Origin: Deinandra increscens subsp. villosa
Taxonomy: Eukaryota; Streptophyta; Magnoliopsida; Asterales; Asteraceae
NCBI GenBank assembly: GCA_039602395.1
Contig: JBCNJP010000019.1
Location: 1,570,265-1,634,264 of the forward strand
Direction: 5' to 3'
Length of the DNA: 64,000 nt
Part shown: in pieces, positions 44,943 through 54,814 of the stretch
How the letters are laid out: every line of letters begins with the position of its first letter
Numbering within the stretch: the first letter of the stretch is position 1
Notes under the pieces: generated by a model
Told to the model about the DNA's origin: nothing
The model's input: only the letters and a program-made list of their open reading frames with translations
Database searches by the model: none
Made by a program: the position numbers and the translations under genes

Positions 44943-45544
44943 TCCTATATATAAATAAAAGGCATGATAAATGAATAGTAACTTCCCCACCGCTCCTATT
45001 CCTTTTGGGTCACGTGGTTTTTTGGTTGGGCTTCACGACACAAGTTAAAATATCTATTTTTATTTTTAACTTTTTCGTTGCAGATTCACACCGTTACATT
45101 CACGTATCTTCTTTTCTCTATTACTGTAGTTTAATTGTGTAGTTTTTTTTTGTCATTATGTCTTCTTTATGTTGCGTTTTAACAATACAACTGTGTTGTG
45201 TAACCGTGTTATCTTACCGCAACTTGATGGTAGTGAAATCTGGTTAAGACTTAAGACTAACTTTTATGGACTTGTGTTTGCATAAAAATAAAAATATTAG
45301 ATATACAAATACAAACTTGTATGAATAATTAAGTCCACGTGACATCCAGTGGTGGTGTCACGTGGCAGCTTGTATATTTTTTTAAAGTTTTTTTTATTTA
45401 AACGCAACACATTTAGCACAAGAGTTGGTTTTGTGTTTGGGTTGTTATATATATTTTTATCGTTTTCTTGATATAATGTTATAACAATGAAAATGTTTTG
45501 TATATCTACATTATACCAGCAACAATGCACGAACTAAAATCTAG
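44943..45544 (+). mobile_element. Non-autonomous Helitron-like element
   Basis: Begins TCCTATATATAAATAAAAGG and ends GCACGAACTAAAATCTAG followed by T. The 3' hairpin is decayed (only a GCACG half remains). 602 bp, non-coding, containing a perfect CCACGTGACA/TGTCACGTGG stem at 45333-45363. Confidence 0.5.
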
Positions 45545-45757
45545 TTATTTCTAAAATACTTCATAAGAATTATAGCGTGTGTCCTTTTCCTTGATGCATA
45601 AGTGAAATATATATAAAAATGTATACTTTATAAAAAAACATCTTTATATGAAAACGAGTCGATAAAAGGTTATTCGCGTAACTTTATAATAAACGGTCAA
45701 TATAAATAATCATATTTAATTACGCAGAACCAGATCTTGTTGTATTCGTAAAATTTC

Positions 45758-46460
45758 ATATTGGTTTGTACTAGAACTTTACCCTCTGTAAAGTTCATGT
45801 AAGAACCATTATCTATTGTAAGAACTTAAGAACCAATTTAAATGAGGGATAATTAAGTAATTTTGTCCTTTCTTTTTAATTCCTCCACTATATTCTATTG
45901 TACAAACTTGTAAGAACTAAAGGAAAATTATTTCAAATAAAGTTTTTTGGGTAATTTGATATTTTTTTTTAATTTAAATTCACATATATCCACCCGATGA
46001 CTTAATTTTTTTTTTTTGTTTGTTTTTTTACTATGTTGCATATATGCAACATATGAAACATAAAATGTTGCATATATGCAACATACAATGTTGCATATAT
46101 ACAACATGGTATGTTTCATATGTTGCATAAATGCAACATGGTATGTTTAATATGTTGTATATGCAACATGCCATGTTGCATATATGTAACATTATATGTT
46201 TCATATGTTGCGTATGTGCAACATTATATGTTTTAATATGTTGCATATATGCAACATAGTCGGATTTAAAAAAAAACGATTTTTGTTTAGTTTTTTGTTT
46301 TTTTAGGTTGTTAAGTTGTCATTATGTGTATAGACACGAAGAAAAAAAGAAGAAAAACCATAAAAATTGTCTAAATAACCTTCATTCAATTGAAATTTAA
46401 TGGTTCTTACATTAGTTCTTAAGTTCTTACAATAATATTGGTTTGTACTAGAACTTTACC
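45758..46460. mobile_element. Insertion flanked by 26-bp direct repeats
   Basis: ATATTGGTTTGTACTAGAAC plus six bases occurs at 45758-45783 and 46435-46460. Just inside are inverted repeats ATTGTAAGAACTTAAGAAC (45815-45833 and the complement at 46415-46433). The interior holds T-rich DNA and the palindrome array. It may be a TIR element, but 26 bp is too long for a usual target duplication. Confidence 0.5.
46032..46258. repeat. Array of eight ATGTTGCATATATGCAACAT palindromes
   Basis: Eight perfect or near-perfect copies of the 20-bp palindrome ATGTTGCATATATGCAACAT start near 46033, 46065, 46088, 46120, 46151, 46173, 46205 and 46238. Spacing alternates around 32 and 22 bp. The linkers repeat ATGAAACATA or TATGTTTCAT. 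The minus-strand frames across it are repeats, not genes. Confidence 0.95.
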
Positions 46461-46539
46461 ATTTATTCTATTTGTATAAATCCATGTATATGCCAAAAAC
46501 AAGTTGCATTCCTTTTAATTAACGGTGATTCTATTTGGA

Positions 46540-46860
46540 CACCCCTTTTCTCCGATTTAACACCTCGATCCGGACCGGATCGTCCAAACCGGACCGGTTT
46601 GGATACCGACAAATTTAGCCCACGTGAAACCTGTCACATCTCGTACGTTGATAAAGTGAACCGGGGCGGTTAGCAAGAACCGGTCCGGTTTGAAAATTAA
46701 ATTCAACAGATTGTTTCAACATTACGGGTTTGACCAAACCTACCCCCAAACCGTCCCGTTTTAATCAAACCGGCCCGGTTTGAATTTTTTTATTTTTTTC
46801 TTTCTGGATTTTTTTCCAGGTTGTTAGTTAAACCTACCACCTAACCGGCCCATTTTCAAT
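46540..46860. repeat. GC-rich palindromic ACCGGACCGGT-like block upstream of the PB1-like gene
   Basis: Repeated AACCGGTCCGGTTTG / AAACCGGCCCGGTTTG / CCGGACCGGTTTGG blocks, five to six in 320 bp, in otherwise AT-rich DNA. Confidence 0.6.
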
Positions 46861-47008
46861 AAACCGCCCCGGTTTGGGCTTTTTCTACCTACCACCTCCA
46901 ATCCTTATATATTGAACGAAACGTTATATTACAAAATTACAAAACCTTATATTTATCCTTCTCTATTCAAAACCTCCGATTAACCTTACATTTACCGTCA
47001 AAAAACTA

Positions 47009-47162
47009 ATGGCATCAAGCACGCGGCGTTTGTATTCGATCCGGTCTGTTAACGATTACGAGGACGGGTTAATTGTAGATGATGTCTACTCACGACATCC
47101 TCAATACTTCTCGCTAAAGGTTTTTCATGGCGGTGAATTCACGGCTACACCTGGTCGGCGAT
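47009..47162 (+). pseudogene. PB1-like domain gene, first exon, interrupted by a retrotransposon
   Basis: From the ATG at 47009, 51 codons include HPQYFSLKVFHGGEFTATPG, resembling the start of PB1-like domain proteins common in plant genomes, often linked to Mutator-type elements. At 47163 the Gypsy 5' LTR begins, so the frame continues only into LTR sequence for 20 codons and stops at 47230. The rest of the gene must lie beyond the nested elements, outside the window. Confidence 0.65.
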
Positions 47163-47799
47163 TGTTGAGGGTGTATTTTCAGGATGCTCACAGGAAGCTC
47201 AGACAGTTCAGGAATCCTATTGTCATCTGAGAATCTCGTACATTCAGGTATCCTGATTGTTTATTTTAACTAACCTTCATATTTTGCCACATGTCTATTT
47301 GACCAGGTATTACCGGAATCATCAACGACCTCCGAAACTTATGCTCCAGCTGAAGAAGATCGTGGACCAAGTGAATGGAGAGGCCTCTAACGGTCGAGTT
47401 AGTTGGACGATAGGATCCCGGGAATCCCGGAAAGTTAGTTATCATTGTATTTGTTATATAAATCGAGGATTCGATCAGTAGGAACACACAATTACACTCG
47501 CACACTGGTTTCTCTACACGAATTATTGTATCACTTAGCTCTGATCGATCAAACCTCCAACCCGTTGTAACGAATCGTTTGATAATTAATAACATTGACT
47601 TGGTGGCGGTTTCCAGCCGGCACCCGAGGTTTTTATCCAGGATTCCTAGAGGCGACTCAAAGGATTCTGGAGTTTTCCTCGCTAAAATCCTTGTGTTATC
47701 ACCTTTACTTGGATTACTTACCCATTTGATCGTTAAGCACTCTACCTCACAATCTAAGTTTGGAATACAGGATTCCCAAGTGAATTTTTGACCAAAACA
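47163..47799 (+). repeat. 5' LTR of Gypsy element 1
   Basis: Begins TGTTGAGGGTGTATTTTCAG, ends GACCAAAACA, 637 bp. It contains TTATATAAATCGAGG (47455-47469), a likely core promoter. Confidence 0.9.
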
Positions 47800-47802
47800 G
47801 TT

Positions 47803-47820
47803 TGGCGCCCACCGTGGGGC
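47803..47820 (+). other. Primer-binding site of Gypsy element 1
   Basis: TGGCGCCCACCGTGGGGC directly after the 5' LTR, the form common in Tat-like plant Gypsy elements. The priming tRNA is not identified here. Confidence 0.8.
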
Positions 47821-47885
47821 AAGTGGTGCTTAATCCTACCAAAATCCCATATCTCGTTCATTTCGTTTGATCTCCGATCCAAAGG

Positions 47886-50438
47886 ATGTCGAACTCACAA
47901 AAATCTGTCTCGGCCTCTACATCGTCCTCCATTCCCCCTATTCCTTCCTTTCCAGGAAGCCAGAAGAAGACTAATGACCGTCAGAAGAAAGTGGACGAGC
48001 AGCCGAGAAAAACTGATTATCCTGTCTTCACAGGATCCCAGGTTCAATCTGTTGATCCGATTATTACTAACAATGATTTGTTTTCCTTGATTAAGCAGGT
48101 AAAAAATCAAATGGATCAGCAAGAAAAAACTAATCAAACGGTGATGAAGGAAATTGAAGATCTAAAGAAATCCAGGAAGCCTATGGAAGAGCAAAGTCCC
48201 CTGTTTCCCAGGCATCTCGATTTCAATGCTTCGGGATCCTCAGATCCGTTTCGCTACAATAACAAATCAACATCAGGATTTGCTACAGTCCCTGCAATGA
48301 CTTCTCAGGCCGCAGGATACGCTGAAAGTACTGCTGGATTCCTAGGAGCTGTCCAACCAGAATTCTCACAGTCACACTACAAGGCTCCCTGGATTCCACC
48401 GTTGTTGGGATCCTCAGCCTTGCCGTCTCAAGGATATCCTTTTTCTGTTGGGAATCCGAGTCAGAATTCCCGAGGATACCAATACTCTAACCCTTCAATT
48501 TCTGCAGGAATCTTCAGAACCAACTCCTCAGAAGTGCATGATGGTGACGACATCCCCATGCAAACAGCAGCCACTACGGAGCCAAGCTTCCCAGCAAATT
48601 ATGGCTACGGTCCCAGGATTCCGACCCAGAATCCTGCCTCTGGTAACATGTCCAATTCAATCCCTATTGTTTCTAACCAAGGTGCTCCTTATGATGCAGG
48701 TATTCATCCAAGTGTCGCTAGGGAGCTCCAGAAGTTGAAAGAAATGATATCAAATGTTCCAGGGATCCTGAAGCCTATCCCTGAAGTTCCTTTAGAAAGC
48801 CACAAGATCTCTAGATTTGCTTGGCCAATATCCCAAGTAGAGATCCCGAAGCGTTTTCAGACTCCAAGCATGAAGCTTTATGATGGGACCACGGATCCTG
48901 AAGAACACGTGGCACATTACCGGGAGCGTATGGAGATCAACCCTATTCCAATAGAAATCAAGGAAGCCTGTCTATGCAAAGGCTTCGGATCGACCCTAAC
49001 AGGACCAGCCATGAAATGGCTACTAAGCATTCCTCCTAACACTATTACGTCATTTTCTCATTTAGTTAACTTGTTTAACAATCAATTTTCTTGCAGCAGG
49101 ACCTTTGAGAAGCTTACAGGAGACCTATACCGAATAATTCAGAAGCCAGATGAGCCTCTCAGAGATTATATTGCCAGATTCGGACGAGAATCTCTTGAGA
49201 TTCCTAATCTGGATATGGCAGCAGCCGTGGAAGCCTTCAAAATGGGGCTCTCCAAAGATTCCCGTTTTTACGACGACCTTGTTATGGCTCCTTGCAGGAA
49301 TCTTGATGAAGTACGCAGCAGAGCTCTGAGATTTATTCGTTTGGAAGATGACAAGAGGATCCACCAAAGACTGGAGGTTCCTAAGTACGATCCCAACAGC
49401 AAAAAGGCGGAATCCCCTGGGAAGCCGTATAGATCTCGTCCATATTCCAAACCGGAGAATCACAAAGTCAACGCCGTTGACCAGGATGATGACGATGAGG
49501 AATATCCTAAGGTATCTGAATACTGTTTTTCCGTTGACATTGGTGGTTTGATGTGTGCTATGCAGGATCTAGGTGAAAAAGCTAGATGGCCCAGGAAGGA
49601 TACTAAACAAGGATCCTGGAAGGACAAGTCCAAGTGGTGTGCCTTCCATGAAGATTTTGGCCACCTGACGGACGAATGTATAGCACTCCGAAAGGAAATC
49701 AGTTATTTACTCAGCAAGGGGCATCTTAAGGAGTTGTTAGGCAGAAAGAGGGTCAAGACTCAAGAAGCCGACAAGGTGCCCCAGAGAGCGGCTTCTCCAC
49801 CACAGGATGCCCAGATTATCAACTTCATCTCAGGAGGCTCGGATATCTGTGGAACTTCATATTCCTCAGCCAAGAAGCATGCCAAGGAATCCAAATCTGA
49901 ACAGGGTGACAGACCTGTCCGGACATCCACCTTGACTCAAGACAAACTAATATCTTTTGATGAGAGTGACCGTTCTCATGTTCAGGATCCTCACCACGAT
50001 AGTCTTGTGGTTACTTTATATATTGCTAACCATTTTGTTCGCAGGATTCTGGTTGATAACGGGAGCTCAGTAAACATAATCCGACTTGATGTGCTCAAAA
50101 AGATGGGGATTCCAGAAACTGAAATAGTTCCAAGATCCTCAGTTTTAGTCGGATTCAGCGGTGAAACTAAAAGCACCGTTGGGGATATCAGGTTGCCAGT
50201 ATATATAGAGGGGGTAAACTCTATGCAAAAATTTTGTGTTATAGATTCTCTCTCTTGTTGCAATATTATTCTTGGCAGGCCTTGGATTCACGAGATGAAA
50301 GCAGTTCCTTCAACTTATCACCAATGTATCAAGCTTCCTACACCCTGGGGAGTCGTAAGAATTGAAAGTGACCAGCAGGAAGCCAAGAACTGTTACTCTA
50401 CTTCAATGAAGAGCACCACTAAGGTGACGAAGGGATAG
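47886..50438 (+). CDS. Gag-protease polyprotein of Gypsy element 1
   Basis: 850 residues. An N-terminal Ser/Pro-rich region is followed by a retrotransposon gag domain about residues 325-490 (PSMKLYDGTTDPEEHVAHYR at its start) and a CCHC-like knuckle WCAFHEDFGHLTDEC at about 584-598. The retropepsin has its active site ILVDNGSSVNII (Asp 724). It packages RNA and matures the polyprotein in virus-like particles. The ATG at 47886 is the first in frame, 66 bases after the PBS. The frame ends with a single TAG at 50436-50438 followed by CAATTA and stays open into pol. Confidence 0.9.
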   Translation: MSNSQKSVSASTSSSIPPIPSFPGSQKKTNDRQKKVDEQPRKTDYPVFTGSQVQSVDPIITNNDLFSLIKQVKNQMDQQEKTNQTVMKEIEDLKKSRKPMEEQSPLFPRHLDFNASGSSDPFRYNNKSTSGFATVPAMTSQAAGYAESTAGFLGAVQPEFSQSHYKAPWIPPLLGSSALPSQGYPFSVGNPSQNSRGYQYSNPSISAGIFRTNSSEVHDGDDIPMQTAATTEPSFPANYGYGPRIPTQNPASGNMSNSIPIVSNQGAPYDAGIHPSVARELQKLKEMISNVPGILKPIPEVPLESHKISRFAWPISQVEIPKRFQTPSMKLYDGTTDPEEHVAHYRERMEINPIPIEIKEACLCKGFGSTLTGPAMKWLLSIPPNTITSFSHLVNLFNNQFSCSRTFEKLTGDLYRIIQKPDEPLRDYIARFGRESLEIPNLDMAAAVEAFKMGLSKDSRFYDDLVMAPCRNLDEVRSRALRFIRLEDDKRIHQRLEVPKYDPNSKKAESPGKPYRSRPYSKPENHKVNAVDQDDDDEEYPKVSEYCFSVDIGGLMCAMQDLGEKARWPRKDTKQGSWKDKSKWCAFHEDFGHLTDECIALRKEISYLLSKGHLKELLGRKRVKTQEADKVPQRAASPPQDAQIINFISGGSDICGTSYSSAKKHAKESKSEQGDRPVRTSTLTQDKLISFDESDRSHVQDPHHDSLVVTLYIANHFVRRILVDNGSSVNIIRLDVLKKMGIPETEIVPRSSVLVGFSGETKSTVGDIRLPVYIEGVNSMQKFCVIDSLSCCNIILGRPWIHEMKAVPSTYHQCIKLPTPWGVVRIESDQQEAKNCYSTSMKSTTKVTKG

Positions 50439-50444
50439 CAATTA
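50436..50444 (+). promoter_or_regulatory. Leaky-stop context UAG CAA UUA between gag-pro and pol
   Basis: The stop at the end of gag-pro is followed by CAATTA, matching the CARYYA readthrough motif first described in tobamoviruses. From the TAG to the first ATG of the annotated pol frame (50529) there is no other stop, and the frame is the same. This suggests gag-pro-pol is made by occasional readthrough. Readthrough itself is inferred. Confidence 0.7.
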
Positions 50445-50528
50445 CAGAAGAAGGCGCCTGAAGCACAGGAGGACAGGGAGCTTGATGTCAAAGAAATACC
50501 TCTAGACCCTAAGAATCCTGAAATCAAG

Positions 50529-53500
50529 GTGCTCATGGGAACGAGCATCCCAACAAATGTTGAACAGGAATTATTAATACTTCTCAAAGCCAGAACTTCA
50601 ACTTTCGCCTGGAAGCATGAAGATATGACAGGTATCCCTAAACACGTAATTACTCATAAACTTGGTTTAGATCCCTCTTTCAGGCCTATACAGCAGAAAA
50701 GGAGGAAGTTCGCTCCAGAGAAAAATATAATCATCCAGGAGGAAGTCGACAAGCTTCTCAAAACAAAGATGATCAGAGAAGTCAAATATCCTAGGTGGCT
50801 AGCGAATGTGGTGGTGGTCCAGAAGAAGAATGGAAAGTGGAGAGTTTGTGTTGATTACACAGACTTGAATAAGGCCTGTCCTAAAGACCCGTTTCCACTT
50901 CCTCACATCGATGCAATGGTGGATGCCACGGCTGGCCACGAGATGCTCACTTTCATGGATGCCTCAGCAGGATTCCAGCAAATTCAGATGGAACCCTGCG
51001 ATCAAGAGCATACAGCGTTCATGACTCCGACAGGTATATATTGTTATACTGCTATGCCCTTTGGATTAAGAAATGCAGGTGCCACCTACCAGAGACTCGT
51101 CAATATGATGTTCAAAGAGCAACTGGGGGACACAATGGAAGTCTACATAGATGACATGGTGGTAAAGTCCAAGAAAGCTGAAGATCACGTCAGAGATCTC
51201 CAGACTGCCTTTGATATCCTTGATCAATATAACATGAAGCTCAATCCCTCCAAATGCCACTTTGGGGTGCGAGCTGGAAAGTTCTTAGGATATATGGTCA
51301 CAGAAAGAGGAATCGAAGCGAGCCCAGAGCAGATCAAGGCAATTCTGAATCTCAAGTCCCCATCAAATGTCAAAGAAGTGCAGAGGTTGACAGGAAGGAT
51401 CGCGGCACTCAACAGATTTATTTCAAGCTCCTCAGAAAAAAGCAAGGATTTCTATGATATCCTGAGGAAAAACAAGAAGTTTGAGTGGACTGAGAAGCAT
51501 GAAGAAGCCCTGAGGTGCCTGAAAGACTACTTATCAGCAGCTCCGTTGCTAATGAAACCAGAAGATGGGGAGCCACTATATTTATATCTTGCCGTTTCCG
51601 GAAGCTCAATCAGTGCAGTCCTGGTAAAAGATTATCAAGGTCAGCAGCATCCGGTATATTATGTAAGTAAAACTCTGCTAGACGCAGAGTCCAGGTATTC
51701 TCACCTTGAAAAGTTAATTTTATCTCTTATAATGGCTTCCACTAAACTTAGACATTATTTTGAAACACATACTATAATCGTGATGTCTAACTATCCTATC
51801 AAGGCAGTTCTTAGGAAGCCGGAAATGTCAGGAAGGATGGCTAAGTGGGCAGTCAAGCTGAGTGCCTATGACATCAAGTATGAACCAAGAACAGCAATCA
51901 AATCTCAAGCATTAGCCGACTTTGTGGCGGATTTCAGCAGTGACATTGAACCAGAAGTCGAAAAGGAAGTCCAGCAACTTGGGAAGCTCAAGGAAGACTG
52001 GATCCTCTACACCGATGGCTCCTCAAATGTTAGAGGAACAGGGCTGGGAATCCTGCTAAAATCGCCACAGGGGGACATAATACCTTTATCCATATCCTGT
52101 GAATTTCAGGCTACCAACAATGAAGCTGAGTATGAGGCTTTAATTGCTGGATTACAGCTGGCTAGGGATATGGGAATCCTATCTATACAAGTATTTGTTG
52201 ATTCTCTCTTATTAACTAACCAATTTAATGGCTCCTATGCAGTAAGAGGAGAGAATCTAATTAAATATCTTGAAATTGTCAAAAAATTATCCCTATTTTT
52301 CGAAAATTTTAACATTTCACAGGTACCAAGAGAAGATAATGCGGAAGCCGATGCGCTAGCAAATTTGGCTTCATCGCTCAGGATCCCTGAGGATGTCAGG
52401 ATTCCAATAACTCACGTCTTGACACCAGCAATAGCTCAACAGGAAGCTCAGGCTGTTGGCGATAACGCAGGGGCAGACGTCGAGAATCCTGAAGACGCCC
52501 AGGAATCCTGGACATACCCGATCCGGAAGTATCTCAAAGATGGGGAGATTCCTAAGGAAGAAAACCCCAGAGCTTTTCGTACAAAGGTAGTACCCTACAC
52601 TATAATTAATAATATCCTATATAGGAGATCTCTTGCAGGTGTTTACTTAAGGTGTCTAGAGAAATCAGAAGCTCTTGAGGTGCTTGAAGACATCCATAGT
52701 GGAGATTGTGGAAACCATACCGGGGGCAGGGCGCTATTCTCTAAAGTTCTCAGATTTGGATACTATTGGCCAACTATGAAGAGGGATGCCGCGAGCTTCT
52801 CACAGAAGTGCGATGCTTGTCAAAGGCATGGTAATATCCTTCACCAACCTGCTGAGCATCTGCATCCTATAGTATCCCCACGGCCTTTCATGAAGTGGGG
52901 GATGGATATTGTGGGTAAGCTGCCAAAGGCTCCTGGAGGAAAGGTGTTTATGCTTGCCATGACAGATTATTTCTCCAAGTGGATTGAAGCAGAAGCCTAT
53001 GTTCAAGTGAGAGAAAAAGAAGTGATATCCTTCATCAAAAGAAACATCCTCACCAGATTTGGGATTCCAGCGGAGATTATATGTGATAATGGTTCCCAGT
53101 TTATAGGTAAAAGGACTACAAGTTTTTGTGAAAGCTGGGGCATCAAGATGATCACTTCAACACCTGTCCACCCTCAGGCCAATGGGCAGGCAGAATCCAG
53201 TAATAAAATTATCATCAATAACCTTAAGAGGAAGCTGGGTTCCAGGAAAGGTAAATGGGCCGAAGAGTTGCCATTTGTTCTTTGGGCAGACAGAACTACA
53301 CCCAAGAATGCTACCGGCCAAACACCATTCTCATTGGTGTTTGGGGCGGAAGCCGTAATTCCTACAGAGATTGTATTCCCAACGGCCAGAATCAACTGCC
53401 AGGATCCTGAAACAAATAACCAGAACCTCCTTCAGGATCTCGAAACAATTGAGGAGCTCAGAGATATGGCCAAGATCCGGATGGCTTCTTATCAACAACG

Positions 53501-53741
53501 GATAGCAAAATCTTATAACAAGAACACCAGGCTAAGAAGATTCCAAGTAGGTGACTTGGTTTTGAGGAAAGCTTTTCAGAATACTACCAATCCTGCTGAT
53601 GGGAAGTTGGCACCCAAGTGGGAAGGCCCTTACCTTATTGATTCTGAAGAGGGTAAGGGGGCATACCGTTTGGTGAATATGGAAGGAGAACCTCTGCCAA
53701 GAGCCTGGAATGCCATACACCTCAAAGCTTATTTTATGTGA
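50529..53741 (+). CDS. Pol polyprotein of Gypsy element 1 (RT, two RNase H, integrase)
   Basis: 1070 residues from this ATG, but the frame is open from 50439. Reverse transcriptase with VYIDDMVVKSKK (YIDD 206-209). A degenerate RNase H (QHPVYYVSKTLLDAESRYS) is followed by a second RNase H with D496, E534, D558 and D608. The integrase has a zinc site H723/H730/C761/C764 and catalytic D793, D853 and E889, with exactly 35 residues between the last two. The integrase tail (FQVGDLVLRKAF, PKWEGPYLI) has no chromodomain, which separates it from CRM/Tekay-type elements. It copies the RNA to DNA and inserts it. Confidence 0.95.
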   Translation: MLMGTSIPTNVEQELLILLKARTSTFAWKHEDMTGIPKHVITHKLGLDPSFRPIQQKRRKFAPEKNIIIQEEVDKLLKTKMIREVKYPRWLANVVVVQKKNGKWRVCVDYTDLNKACPKDPFPLPHIDAMVDATAGHEMLTFMDASAGFQQIQMEPCDQEHTAFMTPTGIYCYTAMPFGLRNAGATYQRLVNMMFKEQLGDTMEVYIDDMVVKSKKAEDHVRDLQTAFDILDQYNMKLNPSKCHFGVRAGKFLGYMVTERGIEASPEQIKAILNLKSPSNVKEVQRLTGRIAALNRFISSSSEKSKDFYDILRKNKKFEWTEKHEEALRCLKDYLSAAPLLMKPEDGEPLYLYLAVSGSSISAVLVKDYQGQQHPVYYVSKTLLDAESRYSHLEKLILSLIMASTKLRHYFETHTIIVMSNYPIKAVLRKPEMSGRMAKWAVKLSAYDIKYEPRTAIKSQALADFVADFSSDIEPEVEKEVQQLGKLKEDWILYTDGSSNVRGTGLGILLKSPQGDIIPLSISCEFQATNNEAEYEALIAGLQLARDMGILSIQVFVDSLLLTNQFNGSYAVRGENLIKYLEIVKKLSLFFENFNISQVPREDNAEADALANLASSLRIPEDVRIPITHVLTPAIAQQEAQAVGDNAGADVENPEDAQESWTYPIRKYLKDGEIPKEENPRAFRTKVVPYTIINNILYRRSLAGVYLRCLEKSEALEVLEDIHSGDCGNHTGGRALFSKVLRFGYYWPTMKRDAASFSQKCDACQRHGNILHQPAEHLHPIVSPRPFMKWGMDIVGKLPKAPGGKVFMLAMTDYFSKWIEAEAYVQVREKEVISFIKRNILTRFGIPAEIICDNGSQFIGKRTTSFCESWGIKMITSTPVHPQANGQAESSNKIIINNLKRKLGSRKGKWAEELPFVLWADRTTPKNATGQTPFSLVFGAEAVIPTEIVFPTARINCQDPETNNQNLLQDLETIEELRDMAKIRMASYQQRIAKSYNKNTRLRRFQVGDLVLRKAFQNTTNPADGKLAPKWEGPYLIDSEEGKGAYRLVNMEGEPLPRAWNAIHLKAYFM

Positions 53742-54814
53742 GAATCCCGTTGAGAATCTCAGGCAGAATCCCAAGGATCCTCAATAGTATAAATCCAAGT
53801 GTTTTGCAGATTTTGAGAATCCTAGAGAATTTTGGGTATATCCCCAGTTAGAGGTTGGCCACCTCTCCTACGTTTAAGGTATCCTGCATACCTTCTAAGG
53901 TTTGAGAGGCTGACTCCTCTCCTAAGTTTGGGTAATCGCCAGTAGCGCACGACCCTCGCCAGTAGCGCACGTTGTCCCCCGGTATGCTCAAGGTGGCCGG
54001 ACCAGTCCACTCCAGGGGTGGCTGATAATCTTGTCACTGGAGGCTACCGGGCGGATTCTCAAGGTTTATAACACTGACGTGTTATCTAAGGTTTTGGCAT
54101 TTTCATGTCACATACGCATGGGCTTGTCCCCAGTTTTGGCTTAGTCCCAAGAATCCCGGGCTTGTCCCCAGTTTTGGCTTAGTCCCAAGAATCCCGGGCT
54201 TGTCCCCAGTTTGTTTAACTCGTTTGCTTTCGAAAATGTCGGCTTCGGCCGGAGGCCAAGAAGCTTTTCGAAATTATTTCAGGTTTTAGAAGAAATTACT
54301 GAGGAAACTGCGTTCAGGATCCCTACAAGAATCCCGATTCAGGTAGAAAAAGATATGAGTATTTGGAATTGGAAAGTTGGCTAAGGTAAAATTCAAAGGT
54401 CAGTTTTCACTATTTAATCTAACTTGACATATTGATCGAATTTCAAATGGTCTTTCGGCATGCAAATCATTTTTTTTATTTTTGATGAGTTTTTACAAAT
54501 TAATTATACCAATCAAAATTTCAATACAAAAGGCAATATGAGAAACCCAAAAGATACTAATATTATTCATAAGCCATAAAAGGTTGTGAGCTTCTCAAGC
54601 TTCGTCCTGAAAACCTCAGGATCCCTCCACTTGAGAAGCTCGAAGGTCAAAAGATTGTTTTTTGGGAATCCTGGTTTCGTCTTGTAAACACAAGATCCCT
54701 CCGCCAGGATCCCCACCATTGTTGTTGTTTGCTACTTGTTCATTACAGGAAAAGAGAAATTGTTTCAACCACAAGAACCACCAAAAGAACAACCTAAAAA
54801 CCTAAAAAGTGGGC
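53742..54814 (+). other. Pol-to-antisense-gene spacer of Gypsy element 1
   Basis: Non-coding, with a 38-bp tandem repeat (GGCTTGTCCCCAGTTTTGGC start at 54121, 54159 and 54197) and CGCCAGTAGCGCACG twice near 53936-53971. Many AGGATCC/AGAATCC motifs. Matching text, inverted, occurs in element 2 (about 60480-60920). Confidence 0.7.

Noticed and set aside
45928..46246. Minus-strand frames rich in Cys, His, Met and Tyr
   Set aside because: They are translations of the ATGTTGCATATATGCAACAT array and carry no independent signal.
47163..47230. C-terminal part of the 73-codon frame starting at 47009
   Set aside because: This part is LTR sequence (identical at 56777 onward), not part of the host gene.
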